Source: Harmothoe impar (Eukaryota; Annelida; Polychaeta; Phyllodocida; Polynoidae). From it: 64,000 nucleotides of DNA. The stretch is from NCBI GenBank assembly GCA_947462335.1, contig OX381718.1:36362976-36426975 (forward strand), given 5' to 3'. Under the pieces are notes generated by a model. That model had not been told where the DNA came from. It made no database searches and worked only from the letters and a program-made list of their open reading frames with translations. The translations under genes were made by a program, and so were the position numbers. Positions 57,301-64,000 of the stretch are shown here, one piece after another (positions within the stretch are counted from its first letter, which is position 1; each line of letters begins with the position of its first letter).

Positions 57301-60300
57301 AAAGCACAGCGCAGTCTTCGTGAACCAATCTGATGTTGACATAGATGCACAAAAGTAGTCTCTGATTTGTTCAAAATAAGATAATTAAAATTTGGGAAGT
57401 TCTTGGGGCAGATTTATCAAATATGTTATAACAAGTGAGTGCAAGCAATACACATACAGAAACTACTGTTGTCCTCCCTGTTGCCACCTTAAGTCTCATG
57501 ATAGAGTGGCAAACACTGCGTCGGTTTATATAGAATTGTAGGCTCACTCTAAGAAGAGCTCGGGGAGGACATAAGGAAAAGTCACACCTTCCCTGCATGC
57601 TGTTTCTAAAATAATGAGGCCAGAGGATTTACTGAATATAGTCTGCTAGTTTAGATGAGTCCATGGTTCATGTTCCCGACTTCATGCACATCAATCTGAT
57701 ATAATTACATGTATATTGTTTTAGATACAATCCATTGCTGCCTTTTATGACTGGGATAACAAGGGGCCCTGCATGGTAAGTGTGGTGCATGCTGTGTGCT
57801 GGGGTGGGAGGAGGTGACAAGGGGCCCTGCATGGTAAGTGTGGTGCATGCTGTGTGCTGGGGTGGGAGGAGGTGGCAAGGGGCCCTGCATGGTAAGTGTG
57901 GTGCATGCTGTGTGCTGGGGTGGGAGGAGGTGACAAGGGGCCCTGCATGGTAAGTGTGGTGCATGCTGTGTGCTGGGGGGGGGAGGTGGCAATGGGGCCC
58001 TGCATGGTAAGTGTGGTGCATGCTGTGTGCTGGGGTGGGAGGAGGTGGCAAGGGGCCCTGCCCCAGTGGGCACAAAACCTTGATTCAACGTTGACAACTG
58101 GTTGATATAGGGTAACAGGGTAGATCAACATGTTTTAAACATTGATGCAATGTTGCTATTTCAACGCTGTCAACCAACACCTGTTTCAACATTGATGCAA
58201 TGTTTGGATATCAACCTTGAATGAACCATGTGTTTCCCGCCTTTCCCACTAGGTGCCTCCACAATCTACTCCTTAGCAAATCTATCTACAGGCTACATAT
58301 ATTTTCCCTAATTGTAAGCTCTTATTTTCTCATCAATGTATACAATTAATCAAAATCTCATAAATTTTCATTGAGAACTATGGTGTGTGCATTTGGTTGA
58401 CATTTGGAATTAAATGACAAGAATAAATGCATGGTTTCTGTAAGACACCCTTTATGTTGATAAGAATAATAGATAAAGCCTCAGTTCTGGCCAGGTTAGT
58501 TTGAAATGGATATAGATGCCTCTTAGTGTGATCACCAGAGGTCATTCGTGTGCCCCTGCCCTGGATGGTGCTAGAATTAGCATTTAATCTTGGAGAAATG
58601 GAGGGGGGGTGTTGTAATGCAAGGAATGCATCGACATAAGAATACTGCATTTAGGTTGAAAACATGACTATATTCTTAATCTCAAATTATGCATCAGCAG
58701 TCAATATTTAATAAATGTAAATCATCATTTATTATGTTTATTCATTGTTGATTCACTATGGCCATATCAATGTTGAATCATTGATGAATGATCAACGTTG
58801 ATGACCTCATCAATATCAACCAAATGACAACCCTGTATCAACTGTTGATATCATGTCACTACACATGTTGAATCAACATTGAATCAACTAAAGTTTGCCC
58901 ACTGGGATGGTAAGTGTGGTGCATGCTGTGTGCTGGGGGGGGGCCCTGTGTGGTAAGTGTGATGCATGCTGTGTGCTGGGGGGGTAGGAGGGGCCCTGTG
59001 TGGTAAGTGTGGTGCATGCTGTGTGCTGGGGGGTAGGAGGGGCCCTGTGTGGTAAGGGTGATGCGTGCTGTGTGCTGGGGGGGGGTAGGAGGGGCCCTGT
59101 GTGGTAAGTGTGGTGCATGCTGTGTGCTGGGGGGTGGAGGGGCCCTGTGTGGCAAGTGTGATGCATGCTGTGTGCTGGGGGGGGGGGGGGTAGGAGGGGC
59201 CCTGTGTGGTAAGTGTGGTGCATGCTGTGTGCTGGGGGGGGTAGGAGGGGCCCTGTGTGGTAAGTGTGATGCATGCTGTGTGCTGGGGGGGGTAGGAGGG
59301 GCCCTGTGTGGTAAGTGTGGTTCATGCTGTGTGCTTATATGGCTCAGTCTCATGAGTTTGTAACAATTGAAACGTCTTAGACCGGGTGTAGTCTTTGACC
59401 GGGTGTAGTCTTTGACCGGGTGTAGTCTTTGACCGGGTGTAGTCTTTGACTTGGGAGTGATAAAATGGAAAAAATGAGGCCTATATAGTAAGGAAATATG
59501 TGAAATACTGCAATATTATGTTAATACATGTGTATTGGAAACATAAGTAAAATTTTATATATTTATATACTGAGCTTACTATGCACAGTGCAGCTGTCTG
59601 AACTTAAAGTCATATATAAAGTGACATCTTTGACCGGGCAGAGGGCGATAATAATATAATGCTATACTATGCATAGAATGCTCAGTATATAAATATAACA
59701 AAATTTGACTTATGTTTGCTACAAAAGTGTATCAATATATTGGTACACTATTTCCCCGCTTTTCTTACTACATATGCCTCATTTCTGCCATTTTAATGTT
59801 GCCTGGTCAAAGACTACACCCGGTCAAAGACTACACAGGTCAAAGACTCCACCCGGTCAAAGACTACACCCAGTCAAAGACTGCACCCGGTCTAAGACGT
59901 TTCAATTTTTAGAAACTCATGAGACTGAGCCATATGCCCAAGACTGACGTTTTCATGGGATAGCATGTATCACCAGTCACTAGTTCAGTGTAAGGAATGC
60001 ACATCATGTATACATGTGAACTTTCATATGTTATCAATATAAGTATTACGACGTACCCTTTGTAAGTATAGGGGACAAATCATGACATAAAGTCTCTTTC
60101 TAACCTCACCTTATACATGTAACAATATTCTAATTGATGTTTAGGGTGACTCTGGTGGTCCGCTAGTTTATGCTGTTAGAACAAATAATAGCATGAGGTG
60201 CTACCAAGCAGGCATTGTGTCATTTGGGGAAGGATGTGCCCGACCGAATGCTCCTGGAGTGTACGCTGATGTTGGATTCTTTCTAGATTGGATAAAGGGA

Positions 60301-60318
60301 GTTATAAAAGCCAACTAG
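54315..60318 (+). CDS. SP4: S1A serine protease homologue, incomplete or decaying
   Basis: Recognisable exons: 54315-54363, 54934-54963, 55250-55362, 56809-56981, 57229-57354 (3' end uncertain), 57725-57775, 60145-60318. It has a signal peptide, the PANLDGMRT propeptide, TASCG, R49|I50 (EAR|IVGG) and His116 (MTAAHC). The last exons give NKGPCM then GDSGGP. The exon with the catalytic Asp and GWG, present in SP1 to SP3, is not found between 57355 and 57724. The exon before GDSGG is cut to 51 nt. Using the GTAGTC donor of exon 5 leaves phase 2, but the next exon reads in phase 0. A weaker donor at 57334 (GAT|GTTGAC) restores frame and would give 231 aa without the Asp. S1 position 189 is Gly, so trypsin specificity is not expected. 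This is a pseudogene in progress, a catalytically dead homologue, or a gene with exons I missed. Confidence 0.65.
54934..54963 (+). CDS. SP4 exon 2: propeptide micro-exon PANLDGMRT
   Basis: 30 nt, symmetric phase 1, matching SP3 exon 2 and SP2 exon 5 in length and sequence. Confidence 0.87.
55250..55362 (+). CDS. SP4 exon 3: propeptide Cys and IVGG
   Basis: [18 protein letters not shown] through EAR to [15 protein letters not shown], phase 0 out at ATG|GTAAGG. Confidence 0.92.
56523..56767. mobile_element. MITE in SP4 intron 3
   Basis: Ends AAAAAAAAAGACTGTTTGT..CAGGT and complement (ACCTGAAACAAACC), with CCGACC repeats inside. It sits 41 bases before SP4 exon 4. Confidence 0.65.
56809..56981 (+). 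CDS. SP4 exon 4: catalytic His, with an enlarged loop
   Basis: [19 protein letters not shown] to [19 protein letters not shown], phase 2 out. It is 45 to 66 nt longer than the homologous exons, the extra residues lying between the first strands. Confidence 0.9.
57229..57354 (+). CDS. SP4 exon 5: loop exon, 3' end uncertain
   Basis: From acceptor TTCAGCACAG the frame reads [18 protein letters not shown] then [13 protein letters not shown] and meets TAG at 57355. It aligns with the exon that ends HPNY in SP3, but the final bases differ by a non-triplet indel. Confidence 0.6.
57725..57775 (+). CDS. SP4 exon 6: truncated exon ending GPCM
   Basis: [17 protein letters not shown] then ATG|GTAAGT in phase 0, joining GDSGGP. 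Homologues are 128 to 131 nt; here only the last 51 nt remain, and the Cys usual before AG or AA is Ile. Its tail and donor seed the minisatellite that follows. Confidence 0.65.
57766..58061 (+). repeat. 5' splice-site minisatellite, SP4, proximal array
   Basis: About five to six copies of a 58-bp unit. Each repeats the end of exon 6 (GGGGCCCTGCATG, GPCM) and its donor GTAAGT, then an intronic stretch ending CTGGGGTGGGAGGAGG. The sixth copy is broken by the insertion at 58062. Confidence 0.93.
58062..58906. mobile_element. Inverted-repeat transposon splitting the SP4 minisatellite
   Basis: Ends CCCAGTGGGCA and TGCCCACTGGG, followed inwards by AACGTTGA / TTGATTCAA rich sequence. The minisatellite resumes directly after it (CCCTGC before, ATGGTAAG after). 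No coding frame. Related sequence occurs near 22370 and 24245-24590. Confidence 0.78.
58907..59334 (+). repeat. 5' splice-site minisatellite, SP4, distal array
   Basis: About nine copies of a 47-58-bp unit with CCCTGTGTG|GTAAGTGT, reading GPCV in the exon frame, and G-runs of variable length. It is diverged from the proximal array (GTG for ATG), so the two halves have evolved separately since the insertion. Confidence 0.92.
59341..59931. mobile_element. GGCTCAGTC-type inverted-repeat transposon, copy 2
   Basis: Ends GGCTCAGTCTCATGAG and its complement, with ATAT duplicated on both sides (59337-59340, 59932-59935). Subterminal tandem repeats of the type TAGTCTTTGACCGGG sit at each end in opposite orientation. 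591 bp, no coding frame. It lies in the last SP4 intron. Confidence 0.85.
60145..60318 (+). CDS. SP4 exon 7: GDSGGP and C-terminus
   Basis: [19 protein letters not shown] to [12 protein letters not shown] then TAG. It is intact, with [14 protein letters not shown], and closest to SP3. Confidence 0.92.
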   Translation, partial: GDSGGPLVYAVRTNNSMRCYQAGIVSFGEGCARPNAPGVYADVGFFLDWIKGVIKAN

Positions 60319-60403
60319 CATTACATTTGGTGCCTGGAGCACTTCTTTTATTTTGGTTTAGAACAATGTACAACACGTATCAAGACATTCGACACACAAG
60401 CAA

Positions 60404-60409
60404 AATAAA
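60404..60409 (+). terminator. SP4 polyadenylation signal
   Basis: AATAAA 86 bases after the SP4 stop codon. Confidence 0.6.
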
Positions 60410-60842
60410 TTGATGGTTTGGACAAGTGACATTGTAGTTCAAGTCTAATTATTCAATATGATATCAACATTATCAATATCTTCCTCAAAGTGGTATATTG
60501 CTGAAACAGTGGATTCATGAAACAATATTGACCTCTTATCTGCCTCAATGTCGGAAACACAGATAGATCAAGAAGATCTTGAATTTTAATATTTAATTCT
60601 TAGTTGAGTAACATCCTTTTCCTTTTATTAGATTAACACCAACCACCGACAATAAAGCATGATAATGTAGCATAATAACAACGAGACAGATGTATAAGGC
60701 TATCTTATCTTTAGGGGCTTTACCATGGCTATGCCCATGAAGATTGTCAGCCCCCCTCCAATCGATAGGATGTTCAATGTAAAAGTAACACTATATTTCA
60801 TATTAAGGGTATAATAAAACATCAATGATGCTACAGTGATTA

Positions 60843-61132
60843 AAGGGAGTGTTTATTTATAGTTAGAGGGGGGCGTAAAAATGTCCGACCCCTCCTGGGG
60901 GGGGGGGCGTAAAAGGATTTAATCCCTCTTGGGGGGGGGGCGTAAAAAAGTCAGCCCCTTTTAAGGAAAAAAGACAGCTCTTTACTATATAGTTCAAAGG
61001 GGGGGGGCAAACTTTTTTTGGCATGGGGGCCGCACAAAATATTCACACTCTTGAGGGGGGGCGTAAAAAATGTTCGTGCCTCTGGGTGAAATCTCACCAC
61101 CCCCCTGTAATTAATGAATGAACACTCCCTAA
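60843..61132. mobile_element. AGGGAGTGTT inverted element with poly-G runs
   Basis: Ends AGGGAGTGTTTATTTATAG and complement (CATTCATTAATTAC, AACACTCCCT); inside are GGGGGGGCGTAAAA repeats. A single end of the same family is at 52360-52570. Confidence 0.75.
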
Positions 61133-61134
61133 TC

Positions 61135-64000
61135 ATACTTTACACTGAGGGTGCCAAAAAGTTGTGATAAAGTGTCACTTGTCAGTCAAATGTGCTCACA
61201 GGTAAATAAAAAGAAATTTCCCAAGTAGAAGCAATATTCATCTGTAATAGTATTTTACATGGTACAACTTGAAAACACAGTTTTGAAAACGAAAAATAAT
61301 CTGGTAATCAGAGAAGCATTAGGTAGGCTCACCTTATGTACAAGTTCAGTGAAAAGAGAACGGCTACAGGCCCATCGGCTACATACACAGGTAGCGGGTT
61401 AGTCAATCCCATCCCCGCAATTAAATTATTGGTGTATATATGCCCAAAACTGGCTTGATGTTTGTAAACGGTTCTAAATGATGAAACCCATACATAATAG
61501 TTGCCTATTCTATTTCCCATGGAGTGATTTCATGTGCGAATCGGACGAATGCTATCCCCTACTTTTGGTGATATAAGTAAATCTACAGAAGATTCTACTG
61601 TAAATCCATTCTACAGTAGAGTCTGGGCTCATATGAAAAACTTGTTTGACTAACTTGCCTGTTGACCAATCAAATCCTGTACACCAGTTCCTGTGCACAG
61701 CCTGACAGTAATGATCTAAATATACAAAAACGTTCCACCAGTCCCATTTGGAGCCCTTGTGGCGGAAATAGGTATTGCTTGAGTGGGTCTGGGCCACATA
61801 GGGACCAGCTAATTCTGAGCCAGTCTCGGGCCCCGGCTGTATATATACAGTATGGGAAAGTACTTATATGGTGAATTACAGACCTTGCTACTGAATATCA
61901 GAGATCATGGCACCATGGGTTAGAGTCCCACCTTGGCCCAATTGGTAGTAATTTGTAAATCGGTACAATGGACCTGGGTTACACTAATGTACCTATAGTC
62001 AGATAGTAAATAGGTAGTATTACTATATCAGTGTAACAGGATTTATGCTTCAAATGGGTTAAATAAATAATGTAAAAAACGAACCTACATCATTCATGAT
62101 TTTCACTGTATTTTGAAAATCATCTGATGAATAAAATACATTTATAAACTCAAAATGATCATGAGGCCATAGCTGACCAATCGGTGGTTGAGCAATGTCA
62201 TTAAGAAATGATCCAGTATCCTGGATCATTTTCTTATTAGGTTACAATTATTAAATACAAAAAGGTCAAAAGCAGGAGTGGGCCTGGATTGATCGAGGCT
62301 GACCTTGAGTATGCTACCACCTAGCGTTTCAAACCTCGATCACATTTTGACTTCGGGGAACTATACAGCAGATTGTTTTAGCTATTTGACATATATCATT
62401 TCTTTGGTAAAATTACAAATGTTAATCAAAACTAATGAAACAACCTGTCATTTATATTGTATGACCTAAATAACATTATTGTAATTCCTCCTTCGGGATT
62501 TTGTTCAAACGTTTCCAAAACTGGCCATGTACCAACACACACTAGGTGGAGCTACTATGCGGCGAACTACTGATTCTGAAAGGACAGGATACTACAAGGC
62601 TCTCCACGTCCATCTTAACCTACACTATGTTGTGAACGGTTTCAAAATAGCCACACTGGTCGTACCTATTGAGAACTGGAGAACACAATTATGTACATGA
62701 TCGTGAACATGATCTCTGCATTTTAATCAATGTGTAGGAGAGGAACACAGGTGCTCGTTTTACAAGAACTGTGAAGGTTCCAAATCAAATTGTCAATCCG
62801 TGTATTCCCATGAGACAAATTCATATACATATTTGATAGAAAAATCCTTCTTTCCATGTAAAACTTATTTTAAACTAGTTACATTGTTAATATATTACTG
62901 GTCTGTTACAGAAATAAGTACTCTTGGTGAATGAATAGGTCTAAAATAACGCTTTGAAACATTATTGTATTCCCCATCAGGACCACCTCTGACCATATTC
63001 CAACAATGTATCTGGCTAATGTTTATATAAAATTAGGTTTTATGGTAAAATATCCTCATACAATGATGCCTTTCAGTAGAAAACTGGTTCTGAAATGAAT
63101 TTGCAAGGCCTAGCTCTTTTGAGGTTTGCGATATTGATGACATATCCAATATACTGGAGCCAATATCCAATATTTTGACTGTGGGAATGGCTGCCATGGT
63201 AACCAGAAAATGGCCTTTGTACCATTTTTGTCTAAAAAAACCCATTAAATACTAAAGATGTAACACCAATGATCTATGATTGTATTCTGCATAAAGGGTT
63301 ATCTAAGTAATTTTCTGTCCATTTATTATTCTTTTTAGAATTCTGGTGCCAGTGGAGGCTAAAAACAGTAATAACAGCTTTCCTGAAGGTACCCCTTGTC
63401 AGAAAGGGTTACAACCCTGATCCTACTAGGTTTAAAAAAAAGCCATATCGCTTTAGCATAAATTTATATGTTTTATGGTATTTTTTCAATTAATATCGTA
63501 AAATATCACTAATTTAGATTCCTGTGTAGATTCCATGTGTAGAATCCTGCTTTTTATGGTCTCTTACCACTATAATATATATATTACACATATTATGTGC
63601 TTCAGAGTCATGTTATCTCTGCTAGGCAAACAAAATTGCCAATTTTTTATGAATGCTGTCCCTGCTGTATATTGGTCGGACCATATATTCAGTAGTAGAC
63701 CGACAAAAATTCATGATTATTTGGAATATCTTGAAACTGAGACTTATGGGGCATTTTTACCGTCATTTTTGGATTCAGTGACCTCAAATTGGTCTAGTCA
63801 GGTAGTTCTGCCCCCGTTTTTTTTGTTGCACAGTGTAATCCCCACTTACAACTAGTCTTCATTGAAGGGCCGTTTTTTTTTAAACCAAAGGGTGATCACT
63901 GATCAAAATTAATAAGTTCGATGACGACCAGGGAGCCTTCTTCAGTTAACATGTCTGTGGCCTTTGACACAAAACTGTGATAGAAAGTGAATGCAATGTT
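61135..64000. other. Downstream of SP4, no gene recognised
   Basis: AT-rich with no S1A motif (no AAHC, GDSGG or IVGG) on either strand and no clear repeat structure. The open frame at 63535-63855 resembles nothing I know. Confidence 0.35.

Noticed and set aside
57360..57600. Search for the missing SP4 catalytic-Asp exon (for example [15 protein letters not shown])
   Set aside because: No frame shows D-I/V-A-L followed by GWG with fitting splice phases; similarity is no better than chance.
57668..59363. Long open frames on both strands (for example the HHTYHAGP and CCVLGGG repeats)
   Set aside because: They are translations of the SP4 minisatellite arrays in all frames, with no start context or homology.
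62275..62350. Possible tRNA or tRNA-derived SINE (short GATCGAGG stem, A-box-like stretch)
   Set aside because: No cloverleaf; B-box and A-box-like stretches are in the wrong order, and there is no acceptor stem.
63535..63855. 106-codon plus-strand open frame
   Set aside because: Low-complexity AT-rich composition, no motif, signal or splice context that I recognise.

Overview
The window reads as chordate or invertebrate-deuterostome nuclear DNA. It has small genes split by spliceosomal introns, many short inverted-repeat transposons, microsatellites and minisatellites. I see no prokaryotic operons, rRNA or tRNA. My best guess for the organism is amphioxus (Branchiostoma), an inference from genome style, the expanded S1 protease family and the unusual minisatellites that carry 5' splice sites. 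No species-diagnostic gene is present.

The core is a cluster of four chymotrypsin-fold (S1A) secreted serine protease genes, called SP1 to SP4 here. SP1 is on the minus strand (21179 down to 12349, nine exons, 343 aa). SP2 is on the plus strand (25245 to 42903, eleven exons, 335 aa, with an 11-kb first intron). SP3 is on the minus strand (51271 down to 46642, eight exons, 311 aa). SP4 is on the plus strand (54315 to 60318, seven recognisable exons). SP1/SP2 and SP3/SP4 are divergent pairs and SP2/SP3 converge. Exon phases join exactly in SP1 to SP3 and total lengths divide by three. Each of these three has a signal peptide exon, a short propeptide with a Cys, an R or K before IVGG, the His/Asp/Ser triad and an Asp in the S1 pocket (trypsin-like specificity). 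SP4 lacks the exon with the catalytic Asp, has a truncated exon before GDSGG, and its frames conflict, so it is a decaying gene or a rearranged pseudo-protease.

The most striking feature is in SP1 and SP4. In each, one exon-intron border has been amplified into a minisatellite: about 29 copies of a 53-bp unit in SP1 intron 6, and about 15 copies of a 47-58-bp unit in the last SP4 intron. Every unit keeps an exon-like tail followed by an intact GT donor, so the transcript carries dozens of potential 5' splice sites in a row. Both arrays are split in two by an unrelated inverted-repeat transposon.

Region by region: 1-2300 holds a back-and-forth 16-bp minisatellite. 2300-12350 is intergenic with several inverted-repeat elements. 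12349-21240 is SP1. 21240-25150 is a divergent intergenic region. 25157-42946 is SP2, whose first intron carries a 3.7-kb long-inverted-repeat element enclosing a broken intronless gene relic. 42950-46460 is convergent intergenic, with a 540-bp transposon and a 44-bp-arm hairpin. 46465-51366 is SP3. 51370-54240 is intergenic. 54243-60409 is SP4. 60410-64000 holds one inverted-repeat element and otherwise nothing I recognise.
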